DNA of 64,000 bases from Aquimarina sp. Aq78 (GTDB taxonomy: Bacteria > Bacteroidota > Bacteroidia > Flavobacteriales > Flavobacteriaceae): positions 496,001-560,000 of the forward strand of contig NZ_OMKA01000003.1 in NCBI RefSeq assembly GCF_900299525.1, in the 5' to 3' direction. The notes beneath the pieces were generated by a model, which did no database searches, had not been told where the DNA came from, and was given only the letters and a program-made list of their open reading frames with translations. Shown here one piece after another: positions 44,836-53,245 of this stretch. A program made the position numbers and the translations under genes. Numbering within the stretch: the first letter of the stretch is position 1; each line of letters begins with the position of its first letter.

Positions 44836-47388
44836 ATGATAAGACTTTTATGTGTATGTCTTTTTTTATGTAGCATATCTGTTTCTTCTCAAGAAGAAGC
44901 AAAAGTCATTACTATTAATAATAGACCACTACCAGAAATAATTCCTATAATCGAGGAATTTTATAGCCTTAAGTTTTCTTATATCGATACTTTTATAAAG
45001 GATAAAAATATTTCTATAACCCTAAGCCCTCAACTCTCTCTACAAGATTTAATTAAAAAATTACAACAACAAACGAAATTACAATTTAAAATCACTGGAA
45101 AAAACTTTGTTACCATTAGTGTTTTAAACAAAAGAGATACTATTTCTGTTTGTGGATATATTCTAGACGAAGAGCAAAAGCCTCTTAAGGATATAGGAGT
45201 TTTTTTTAAAGCTAATCGTACTAATGTAACCACAGACAACAAGGGGTATTTTGAAAGTAATCAAGTTCCATACAACTCGGTTATTTTAATTAGTGCACCG
45301 GGATTTCGTCAAAGAGTTCTGAATTCTAAATCGTTTTTAACTAATGAGTGCATTAAAATATACCTTACCAATGCACATGAAGAAATCCTGGATGAAGTTT
45401 TTATTCAGGAATATTTGGCTAAAGGAATTACCCAAAACAAAGAAGTTATTCATATTGATTTAAATAATGTAGAAATTCTTCCTGGGCGTACAGAGCCAGA
45501 TATTTTACAAACTATACAACTCACTCCTGGTGTTAACAATCCTTTTGAGACTGCTTCTGGGTTATTTGTAAGAGGAAGTTCTCCTAATCAAAATCTAGTA
45601 CTATGGAATGGTATAAAAACCTACCATCAGGGACATTTATTTGGTATGCTATCTGCGTTTAACCCATATGTAGCTAAAGAGGTAAATTTTTCTAAAAGTG
45701 GAGTCAGTGCCAAGTACGGGGATAGAATTGCAGGAGTTGTAGATATTAAATCCGAAAACCAAATTGCAGAACGTTTTTCTGGTGGAGCCGGATTTAATAT
45801 GATAAATGCAGATATAGTAGCGCATATTCCTATCATACGAGATAAAATATCACTTCAGGTATCAGGAAGAAGATCATATACCGATGTTTTAGAAACATTT
45901 ACCTATAAACAACTCTCTGATCGTGTTTTTCAGAATACTAAAATTGCCGAGACCGTTGCCCTTAATAATGAAAATAATGATTTTTTCTATATAGATTATA
46001 ATGCGAATTTAATTCTACAGCCTTCAGATAGTGACAAAATTGAAATTAATACGATTTATAGTAAAAATGACTTAGATTTTAGAAGAAGTGACGCTATCGA
46101 ATCCTTTAATGATGACCTCACTACAGAAAATGAAGGATATAATTTTAAGTGGAGCCACACATACAGTAAAACTTTTAATACCAAAGTAAGTGGGTATTAC
46201 ACCAAATATCTTTTAAATTATCAGTTTATTACCCGAAACCTAGGAACAATAACCGAAATCGAAAGTAAAAAAAATACTGTTGGAGATTATGGTGCAGAAC
46301 TTGGGTTAAATTATAAACTATCAAAATATCAAAACATTTCTGGAGGTTATCAATTATCTAACAATACGATTAGATATGCCTTTGTTACTGCTACCCCTAG
46401 TTATGAATTAATTCTGGATGAAGATGATCGTTTTTTAAATACACATGCAGCATATGCAGAATACACATTCGATACTCCAAAAAACTTTTATGTTTCTGCC
46501 GGATTACGTTTCAATTTTTATGCAGAGCTTGATAAAACTTTTATAGAGCCTCGAATTTTTGCTCAAAAATATATTACCAAAAATTGGGAAATCAATACCA
46601 GCTTAGAATACAGAAGTCAATCAACCAGCCAGATACAAGAATCTGTCGTGAGCGACTTATCTCTTGAAAATCAAGTCTGGACATTAGCAAACAATGAGCA
46701 GTTTCCCGTGATTAGTAGCTATCAATTTACATTAGGAAGCAGTTTTAGAAAAAATAAATGGTACCTGGATATCGATGGATATTATAAACAAATCGAAGAT
46801 ATTACCACATTAACCGCAGGATTTATTAATCCTATAGACAATGTTCACCATGTAGGGGAAAGTAGAATTTTTGGCGTCGATCTTTTTATAAAAAAAAGAT
46901 TTAAAAATTACAAAACCTGGGTTAGTTATTCTTATATCAACACCCATAATACATTTGAAGATATTAATAACAATCAATCTTTTCCTGGTAATTGGAATAT
47001 TGAACATACAGTAAAATGGTCACAATTTTATAAAATTAATAATTTTCAATTCTCCCTGGGGTGGATTTGGCATACAGGTAAAGCCTATACTAATGTATCT
47101 GGAGTAGATGAAAGTGGTGAAATCGTAATCTTAGAATTTGATGAGATTAACAGTAATAATCTTCCAGAATATCATAGATTAGATTTCTCTGCTATTTATG
47201 ATTTTAAAATAGGATACAATCCCAGTATTAAATACAGAATTGGGCTTTCTGTTCTAAATTTATACAATAAAAAGAATTTACTAAATCGAGAGTTTAGAAC
47301 AACAAATTCTCTTAATAACCAGTTGATCAATTCTGATATATTATCACTGGGGATTACTCCTAATATTAGCTTTAGAATTTTTTGGTAA
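44836..47388 (+). CDS. TonB-dependent receptor with N-terminal STN signalling domain
   Basis: An 850-residue receptor. Signal peptide (about 1-18), STN/secretin-type domain (about 24-95, ITINNRPLPEIIPIIEEFYSLKFSYID to ITGKNFVTI), carboxypeptidase-like domain (about 103-180, VCGYILDEEQKPLKDIGVFF), plug (ILQTIQLTPGVNN, LFVRGSSPNQNLVLWNG, KYGDRIAGVVDIKS) and a barrel ending in SFRIFW. STN domains bind FecR-type proteins, so this receptor probably both imports a ligand and reports it to the sigma factor. Its stop region overlaps an upstream extension of the next frame, but not the chosen start at 47472. Confidence 0.92.
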   Translation: MIRLLCVCLFLCSISVSSQEEAKVITINNRPLPEIIPIIEEFYSLKFSYIDTFIKDKNISITLSPQLSLQDLIKKLQQQTKLQFKITGKNFVTISVLNKRDTISVCGYILDEEQKPLKDIGVFFKANRTNVTTDNKGYFESNQVPYNSVILISAPGFRQRVLNSKSFLTNECIKIYLTNAHEEILDEVFIQEYLAKGITQNKEVIHIDLNNVEILPGRTEPDILQTIQLTPGVNNPFETASGLFVRGSSPNQNLVLWNGIKTYHQGHLFGMLSAFNPYVAKEVNFSKSGVSAKYGDRIAGVVDIKSENQIAERFSGGAGFNMINADIVAHIPIIRDKISLQVSGRRSYTDVLETFTYKQLSDRVFQNTKIAETVALNNENNDFFYIDYNANLILQPSDSDKIEINTIYSKNDLDFRRSDAIESFNDDLTTENEGYNFKWSHTYSKTFNTKVSGYYTKYLLNYQFITRNLGTITEIESKKNTVGDYGAELGLNYKLSKYQNISGGYQLSNNTIRYAFVTATPSYELILDEDDRFLNTHAAYAEYTFDTPKNFYVSAGLRFNFYAELDKTFIEPRIFAQKYITKNWEINTSLEYRSQSTSQIQESVVSDLSLENQVWTLANNEQFPVISSYQFTLGSSFRKNKWYLDIDGYYKQIEDITTLTAGFINPIDNVHHVGESRIFGVDLFIKKRFKNYKTWVSYSYINTHNTFEDINNNQSFPGNWNIEHTVKWSQFYKINNFQFSLGWIWHTGKAYTNVSGVDESGEIVILEFDEINSNNLPEYHRLDFSAIYDFKIGYNPSIKYRIGLSVLNLYNKKNLLNREFRTTNSLNNQLINSDILSLGITPNISFRIFW

Positions 47389-47471
47389 ATAACTACTCTA
47401 TTTTTTTAGTTGAGTTTTTCTTATTTATCTATTTTCTTGTACCTTCATTGCCTACAAATCATATAACTAAA

Positions 47472-48581
47472 ATGAAAAAACTCTTTTTTATTAATTGCAT
47501 GTTTCTATTTTTATCTATAGGATATGCGCAAGAAACACATCCCGATTATAGTATAACAGATGAAATATCTCTTAAATGTAATCCTGTTATTAGTCAAGGA
47601 AAAACAGGTACCTGCTGGAGTTTTTCTACCACCTCATATATCGAATCAGAAATTGCTCGTCTAGGACATGGAGTTCATGATTTATCAGAAGTATTTCAAG
47701 TTAGAAATACATACACCGATAAAGCCAGAAATTATATATTAAGACAAGGTAAAGCCCAATTTAGTGAAGGAGCACTTGCACATGATGTTATAAAATCTAT
47801 TCGTAAACACGGGATTATTCCTAATGAAATTTATACAGGTTTTGCTGGAAGTATTGCAGACCGTCACGATCACAGTGAACTCATTAAATTATTAACCAAT
47901 ATGGTTGATAACGCAGTGAAACACAAAATTCTTTCAAAAAACTGGTGGAAAAGTTATGAAGCTATGTTAGACATCTATCTTGGAGAAAGACCAGACACCT
48001 TTAATTACAATAATAAAACCTATACTCCTATGGAGTTTGCCAAAGAACTTGGGATAGATGCAAATAACTATATTACACTAACTTCTTTCACTCATCATCC
48101 AATGAATAGTGATTTTATTCTCGAAATACCAGATAATTTTTCTAATGGTATATATCATAATATCCCACTTGATGAGTTACAACAGGTAGTTGATCATGCG
48201 TTAAAAGAAGGATATACTGTAGCCTGGGATGGAGATGTAAGTGAAGTAGGATTTTCTCAAAAAAGCGGCTTAGCAATTCTTACCCATAAAAAAGAACGCA
48301 AGGATGCATTTAAAGAATATATCAAAGAAGAAAAAGTTACTCCCGAATCTCGACAAAAAGAATTCGAAAAGTACAATACAACAGATGATCACTTAATGCA
48401 TTTAGTGGGCAAAGGCGTGGATAAAAAAGGAAAGACGTATTATAAGATCAAAAATTCATGGGGAATTAAAGGAGCTCAACATGGGTATCTTTATATGTCT
48501 GAAGCGTATTTTAGAATGAAAACCGTAGGGATTTTACTTCATAAAGATGGTATTCCTAAAAAAATAAAAGAAAAGGTATAA
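47472..48581 (+). CDS. Secreted C1-family (bleomycin hydrolase/PepC-like) peptidase
   Basis: The ATG at 47472 gives 369 residues with a signal peptide (about 1-19, ending GYA before QETHP). An upstream frame extension of 30 codons overlaps the receptor end and adds a second hydrophobic run, so I reject it. Catalytic residues of papain-like peptidases are visible: Gln42 and Cys48 in ISQGKTGTCWSFS, His310 in HLMHLVGKG, and Asn328 in KIKNSWG. The spacing fits the aminopeptidase C/bleomycin hydrolase branch, which is normally cytoplasmic, so the signal peptide is notable. It may trim peptides in the periplasm. A bidirectional terminator follows. Confidence 0.88.
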   Translation: MKKLFFINCMFLFLSIGYAQETHPDYSITDEISLKCNPVISQGKTGTCWSFSTTSYIESEIARLGHGVHDLSEVFQVRNTYTDKARNYILRQGKAQFSEGALAHDVIKSIRKHGIIPNEIYTGFAGSIADRHDHSELIKLLTNMVDNAVKHKILSKNWWKSYEAMLDIYLGERPDTFNYNNKTYTPMEFAKELGIDANNYITLTSFTHHPMNSDFILEIPDNFSNGIYHNIPLDELQQVVDHALKEGYTVAWDGDVSEVGFSQKSGLAILTHKKERKDAFKEYIKEEKVTPESRQKEFEKYNTTDDHLMHLVGKGVDKKGKTYYKIKNSWGIKGAQHGYLYMSEAYFRMKTVGILLHKDGIPKKIKEKV

Positions 48582-48597
48582 TCAATTTATAAAACAC

Positions 48598-48629
48598 AAA
48601 AAAGCTGTCTATATATAGACAGCTTTTTT
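48598..48629. terminator. Bidirectional terminator between peptidase and ndk genes
   Basis: AAAGCTGTCT / AGACAGCTTT is a perfect 10-bp stem with the self-complementary loop ATATAT. It has six A before and six T after, so it can end transcripts from both converging genes. Confidence 0.9.
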
Positions 48630-48649
48630 GTAATAAGAAATATATCTTT

Positions 48650-49069
48650 TTAGAACTGCTCTCTTCCAGAAAAATGAAAAGCTCCTTCAATAGCAGCATT
48701 TTCATCACTATCACTACCGTGAACAGCGTTTTCACTAATAGAAGTAGCATACTTTTTACGAATAGTTCCTTCTGCAGCTTCTTCAGGATTTGTTGCTCCT
48801 ATTAAGGTTCTGAAATCTTCTACAGCATTTTCCTTTTCTAAAATAGCCGCTACAATTGGACCACTTGTCATATACTCTACTAATTCTCCGTAAAAAGGAC
48901 GCTCTTTATGAACTGCATAAAATGCTGCAGCATCATCTGTAGTAAGCTGAGTTAATTTCATCGCTACAATTCTAAATCCTGAAGCAGTAATTTGCTCAAT
49001 AATTCCTCCAATGTATCCTTTTCTTACCGCATCCGGTTTAAGCATTGTAAAAGTTCTGTTTGTTGCCAT
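48650..49069 (-). CDS. ndk: Nucleoside diphosphate kinase
   Basis: A 139-residue enzyme that transfers the gamma-phosphate between nucleoside di- and triphosphates. Family motifs are [13 protein letters not shown] at the N-terminus, [37 protein letters not shown] and ENAVHGSDS with the phosphorylated His117. Normal length. It is a single gene with a consensus promoter at 49161-49190 and a terminator at 48598-48629. Confidence 0.97.
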   Translation of the reverse strand: MATNRTFTMLKPDAVRKGYIGGIIEQITASGFRIVAMKLTQLTTDDAAAFYAVHKERPFYGELVEYMTSGPIVAAILEKENAVEDFRTLIGATNPEEAAEGTIRKKYATSISENAVHGSDSDENAAIEGAFHFSGREQF

Positions 49070-49160
49070 TGTATGTTTTTGTTATCTAATACCTCTTATA
49101 ATCAGAAGTATTTCAAATTATTACTTAGGTATATAAAACCCGATTTTTAAAATTTTTGTG

Positions 49161-49190
49161 CAAAAATATATATAAAAGCATCAAAAACAA
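49161..49190 (-). promoter_or_regulatory. ndk: Bacteroidota-type promoter of ndk
   Basis: Read on the minus strand: TTG (49190-49188), 19 bases, then TATTTTTG (49168-49161). This matches the Bacteroidota consensus TTG-N19-TAnnTTTG exactly. It predicts a leader of roughly 85 bases before the ATG at 49069. Confidence 0.65.
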
Positions 49191-49301
49191 GAATTATTAT
49201 ATGAAATGAGTATTATTAAGAATCAATTATTTACATCCGAATAGATTTATTCTTCTTTTTATAGTTAAAGAAAAGCACGTTCAATAACTAGATCTCCAAA
49301 T

Positions 49302-50330
49302 CTATTTTTTAGGGTATTGTCGTTTATACTCTTGTAATACAATATTATTTTTACCTCGAATCTGCATAGTTACGGTATAAGAATCAAGATCAAATTTTAG
49401 CACTCCAAAACTTGGAGTCGAGATTACCCGGCCGATTCTGTACTTATTAGATTCTCCTTTATATTCGGCATATGAATGTGTTAAACCACTAGATGTAAAA
49501 TCAATTAATGGATACTTAAGTCCCTTTACCTTATTCATAGAAAACTCAGAAATATGGCGATCTCCACTAAGTATTATAGCATTTCTTACTCCATTATTTA
49601 TTAGCATATCATTTAATCGTTTTACTTCGTGAGGAAAATTCCCCCAAGTTTCAAAACCATGTTCTGATGACAAAAATTGAATACTACTCACAATAAGAAC
49701 AAAATCAGAATAATTGGATGCCAGCTCTTTTTCAAACCATTTCCATTGCGCTTCTCCTAATACAGTACCTTCATTATTTTCATATGGTTCATACCGTCTT
49801 CCTTCTTCTGTACTCTTTCTTAAAGCAGATCTAAAATATCGAGTATCCAAAACGATCACTTTTATGCTTCCTTTTTCAATTTCAAAAACTCTTGATGTAT
49901 AAATCCCATCCTGAACTCTTAGAGGATCATCCTTTCCTACTTCTAAAAAATCTAGAAATAACTGCTGGCTTTCTTCTTTTTTATTCCACTCTACTCCTGC
50001 ATCATTTTTACCATAATCATGATCATCCCAGGTAGCCATTACAGGAACTACTTTCTTTAATTTTTGATAATCGGGATTACTATTTTGTATCGTATAATCA
50101 CTTTCTATTTTGGACATATCATCAGAATCTGCATAGATATTATCTCCTCCCCAAATAAATAGATTAGGAGTATTTTTTAAGATTTCATTCCAAAAAGGCT
50201 GAGGGCTGTTCTGCTTATTGCAACTTCCGAATCCTATAACAAAATCTGAAGATGATGCAGTTTTATCTTGTGAAAAAGTGAATTGAATTACACAAAAAAA
50301 CATAACTAGAAAACTATCAATATATCTCAT
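49302..50330 (-). CDS. PhoD-like alkaline phosphatase/phosphodiesterase, secreted
   Basis: A 342-residue protein with a signal peptide (about 1-20, ending TFS). The metallophosphatase fold of the PhoD type is visible in FVIGFGSCNKQNSPQPFWNEI, IWGGDNIYADSDD (metal-binding Asp), MATWDDHDYGKNDAG (DDHD), LDTRYFRS and ILSGDRHISEF. PhoD-like enzymes release phosphate from phosphodiesters and phosphomonoesters outside the cytoplasm. It is a single gene between ndk and nrnA, divergent from nrnA. Confidence 0.9.
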   Translation of the reverse strand: MRYIDSFLVMFFCVIQFTFSQDKTASSSDFVIGFGSCNKQNSPQPFWNEILKNTPNLFIWGGDNIYADSDDMSKIESDYTIQNSNPDYQKLKKVVPVMATWDDHDYGKNDAGVEWNKKEESQQLFLDFLEVGKDDPLRVQDGIYTSRVFEIEKGSIKVIVLDTRYFRSALRKSTEEGRRYEPYENNEGTVLGEAQWKWFEKELASNYSDFVLIVSSIQFLSSEHGFETWGNFPHEVKRLNDMLINNGVRNAIILSGDRHISEFSMNKVKGLKYPLIDFTSSGLTHSYAEYKGESNKYRIGRVISTPSFGVLKFDLDSYTVTMQIRGKNNIVLQEYKRQYPKK

Positions 50331-50409
50331 GACTCTTAAATTTAATGACTCAACAAAATTAATTGTTCTAATATTACTAAAATATTATTTATTGTATCTT
50401 CGCTGACCT

Positions 50410-51426
50410 ATGAATACTAATGAAACAAACAAGGTAAGAAGACTTCTTTCTTCTTCAAAAAATATTGTAATTGTAACTCATAAAAATCCTGATGGTGATG
50501 CTATAGGTTCTAGTTTGGCTTTATATCACTATCTCATTTCTTTTGGACATGATGTTACGGTTATTACACCAAATGACTATCCCCTTTTTTTAAAATGGAT
50601 GCCTGGTGAAGATACTATTCTTAAGTATGATAGTGATATAAAAACTGCCTTATCCAAAATTGAAAAAGCGGATCTTATTTTCACTTTAGATTTTAATCAC
50701 TTTTCTAGAAGTGGTGATATGGAGAATGTTTTGGCAAAAGCGAAAGCTACCTTTATTATGATTGATCATCACCAACAACCCGATGATTACGCAGAAGTAA
50801 CTTATAGTGATCCTGGTATGAGCTCTACCTGCCAGATGATATATCATTTCATAGAAAAACTGAATGATTTGGATAAAATCACTCCAGAGGCCGCAACCTG
50901 CATTTATGTTGGAATAATGACAGATACTGGATCTTTTAGATATAGATCTACAACAAGCACTACTCATAAAGTAATAGCAGATCTAATCGATCGAGGAGCC
51001 GATAATACTAGAATCCATGAAAGTATTTATGATACTAATACACTATCCAAAATTCAATTAAAAGGTATTGCCTTAAATAATCTAAAAGTACTACCAGAAT
51101 ACAAAACAGCATACATTACTTTATCTCAAAAAGAATTGGATCAACATGGTTTCAAAAAAGGAGATACTGAAGGTTTTGTTAATTTTGGGCTTTCTATAAA
51201 AGGAATCAAATTTGCTGCTATTTTTATTGAAAACAAAGGAGAAGAAATTATCAAAATCTCTTTACGCTCTAAGGGTGATTTTTCGGTAAACGAATTCTCA
51301 AGAAATCATTTTGAAGGGGGAGGTCATAATAATGCAGCTGGTGGGAGAAGTAATCTATCATTATCTAATACCGTTGAAAAATTTATTAGTATCTTACCAA
51401 CTTATAAAAAAGTCCTGAATCAATGA
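50410..51426 (+). CDS. nrnA: DHH/DHHA1 phosphoesterase, NrnA type
   Basis: A 338-residue enzyme. The DHH domain has IVTHKNPDGDAIGSSLAL (about 19-36), LDFNHFSRSG and MIDHHQQPDDYA (DHH at about 118-120), then GIMTDTGSFRY. The C-terminal DHHA1 domain ends with HFEGGGHNNAAGGRS. NrnA degrades short oligoribonucleotides and dephosphorylates pAp to AMP. Its stop overlaps the gldI start by 4 bases (ATGA), a conserved neighbourhood in Flavobacteriia. Confidence 0.92.
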   Translation: MNTNETNKVRRLLSSSKNIVIVTHKNPDGDAIGSSLALYHYLISFGHDVTVITPNDYPLFLKWMPGEDTILKYDSDIKTALSKIEKADLIFTLDFNHFSRSGDMENVLAKAKATFIMIDHHQQPDDYAEVTYSDPGMSSTCQMIYHFIEKLNDLDKITPEAATCIYVGIMTDTGSFRYRSTTSTTHKVIADLIDRGADNTRIHESIYDTNTLSKIQLKGIALNNLKVLPEYKTAYITLSQKELDQHGFKKGDTEGFVNFGLSIKGIKFAAIFIENKGEEIIKISLRSKGDFSVNEFSRNHFEGGGHNNAAGGRSNLSLSNTVEKFISILPTYKKVLNQ

Positions 51427-51974
51427 GATTAGCCCTTCACACGCTCTGTCTTCTTTTTTTATTTTCTTCTTGTAAAACACCTGAAGCCCGAAGACCAATA
51501 AGTATTAAATCTGGTTCTTTTATTAGTGAATCTATTAATCGCAATAAAGAACTTGCAGCAAGAGAAGAGGCTAGAATTCAAAAAATTATTAATGAAGACT
51601 CTACCAATAATTATATAACCTCAGAAACAGGATTCTGGTATTTCTACACTAAAAAAGATACCATATCTACCACCACACCACAATTTGGAGATATCGTTAC
51701 TTTCGATTATAATGTAAAAGATTTAGGCGGCACTGTAATTTATTCGCAACAAGAATTAAATACAATTACATACCGTATTGATAAAGAAGAACTTTTTTTA
51801 GGTCTTAGAGAAGGATTAAAGCTTATGAAACAAGGTGAAATGGTAACATTTCTGTTTCCTTCTTATCAAGCATATGGATATTATGGTGATGATAATAAGA
51901 TTGGCACAAATATTCCGTTAATAGCAGAAGTAACACTTAACACAATTACAAAAGAATCAACAACAGAAAATTAA
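51423..51974 (+). CDS. gldI: Gliding motility peptidyl-prolyl isomerase GldI
   Basis: A 183-residue lipoprotein: signal 1-16 and LFSSC (Cys17). A helical linker (about 37-60) precedes an FKBP-type domain (about 80-178) with GDIVTFDYNVKDLGGTVIYS, GLREGLKLMKQGEMVTFLFPSYQAYGYYGDD and IPLIAEVTL. This architecture and the nrnA neighbour match GldI, needed for gliding in Flavobacterium johnsoniae, where it is thought to help fold gliding/type IX secretion components. The next gene, a double isomerase, starts 12 bases downstream. Confidence 0.9.
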   Translation: MRLALHTLCLLFLFSSCKTPEARRPISIKSGSFISESINRNKELAAREEARIQKIINEDSTNNYITSETGFWYFYTKKDTISTTTPQFGDIVTFDYNVKDLGGTVIYSQQELNTITYRIDKEELFLGLREGLKLMKQGEMVTFLFPSYQAYGYYGDDNKIGTNIPLIAEVTLNTITKESTTEN

Positions 51975-51986
51975 TTACCAACAAAA

Positions 51987-53129
51987 ATGAAAAAATTAAA
52001 TTTATTATTCTTAGCTATTATTGCATTAGCATTCAACAGTTGTAATGAAAAATATCCAGATTTACAAGAAGGTGTCTATGCTGAAATCGTTACAAACAAA
52101 GGTACTGCTGTAGCAAAATTACATTATGACCTTACACCTATGACAGTCGCCAACTTTGTTTCTCTGGCAGAAGGTACCAATACTATGGTTGACAGTACTT
52201 ATAAAGGAAAAAAATATTATAACGGAATTATATTTCACAGAGTAATCAAAGATTTTATGATCCAAACTGGAGATCCTCTTGGAACTGGAACAGGAGATCC
52301 AGGATATAAATTTCCGGATGAGATTGTGGATTCACTTTCTCATAAATCAAAAGGAATCTTATCAATGGCTAATTCTGGCCCAAATACCAACGGTAGTCAG
52401 TTTTTTATTACGCTAAAAGAAACTCCTTGGTTAAATGGAAAACATACTGTTTTTGGAGAAATCGTTTTAGGACAAGACATTATTGATAGTATTGGTGTTA
52501 CAAAAACGGTTCCTGGAGACAAACCAGAAGCAGAGATAAAAATGATGGAAGTTAATATCATTCGTAAAGGTTCCGATGCTAAAGCTTTTAATACGGAAAC
52601 TGCGTTTACAGACAAGATAAAAGCTGTTGAAGAAGAAAAGGCTGAAAAAGAACGATTAGCAAAAGAGCGTAATGAAGCTATTGCTGCAAAGTTTAATGAA
52701 CAGAAAGGTACAGCAACAAAATTAGAAAGTGGTCTTGAAATTATACATACAAATCAGGGAGATGGACCACAACCCAAACCGGGAGAAACTGTAGGTATAA
52801 ATTATGCAGGGTATTTCACAGATGGAAGAGTCTTTGATACTAATATTGCCGAAAAAGCAAAAGAACTAGGAGTTTTTAATCAGCGTAGAGCTGATGACCC
52901 AAGAGGATATGCCCCTGCACAAATGCCATATTCTGCTGAAGCAAAAATGATTGCTGGTTTTAAAGAAGGTATATTACAATTAAAAAATGTAGGTTCTAAA
53001 GCTATAATTTTTATTCCTTCTCATCTTGCTTATGGAGAAAGAGGTAATCGAGGAATTCCACCAAATACCGATCTAATTTTCGAGATAGAATTGGCTAGTA
53101 TACCAGGCCAGGCAGAAGAAAAAAAATAA
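51987..53129 (+). CDS. Lipoprotein with cyclophilin and FKBP domains
   Basis: A 380-residue periplasmic folding factor: signal followed by NSC (Cys19). The N-terminal cyclophilin domain (about 28-190) has YYNGIIFHRVIKDFMIQTGDP, SMANSGPNTNGSQFFITL and HTVFGEIV. A Glu/Lys/Ala-rich coiled coil (about 200-240) links it to an FKBP domain (about 245-375) with PGETVGINYAGYFTDGRVFDT, a Pro/Arg-rich insert, and IAGFKEGILQLKNVGSKAIIFIPSHLAYGERG. Both domains catalyse cis-trans isomerisation of prolyl bonds. It lies downstream of gldI and may help fold outer-membrane and gliding proteins. Confidence 0.92.
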   Translation: MKKLNLLFLAIIALAFNSCNEKYPDLQEGVYAEIVTNKGTAVAKLHYDLTPMTVANFVSLAEGTNTMVDSTYKGKKYYNGIIFHRVIKDFMIQTGDPLGTGTGDPGYKFPDEIVDSLSHKSKGILSMANSGPNTNGSQFFITLKETPWLNGKHTVFGEIVLGQDIIDSIGVTKTVPGDKPEAEIKMMEVNIIRKGSDAKAFNTETAFTDKIKAVEEEKAEKERLAKERNEAIAAKFNEQKGTATKLESGLEIIHTNQGDGPQPKPGETVGINYAGYFTDGRVFDTNIAEKAKELGVFNQRRADDPRGYAPAQMPYSAEAKMIAGFKEGILQLKNVGSKAIIFIPSHLAYGERGNRGIPPNTDLIFEIELASIPGQAEEKK

Positions 53130-53162
53130 TTTCTATTGTATTATCACAATAGTCAAAAAATA

Positions 53163-53191
53163 AAAACATCCCGATTAATTCGGGATGTTTT
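53163..53191. terminator. Terminator between isomerase and serine hydrolase genes
   Basis: AAAACATCCCGA / TCGGGATGTTTT is a perfect 12-bp stem with a 5-base loop. The A and T ends allow it to work for both converging genes. It lies 33 bases after the isomerase stop. Confidence 0.88.
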
Positions 53192-53245
53192 CTGTTTTGT
53201 ATAATATCCTCCCACAATTCTCATCCTGTAGAGGTTAAAAGATTT

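Noticed and set aside
47382..47471. Upstream extension of the C1 peptidase gene (30 codons)
   Set aside because: It overlaps the receptor stop and would place a second hydrophobic run before a clear signal peptide at 47472.
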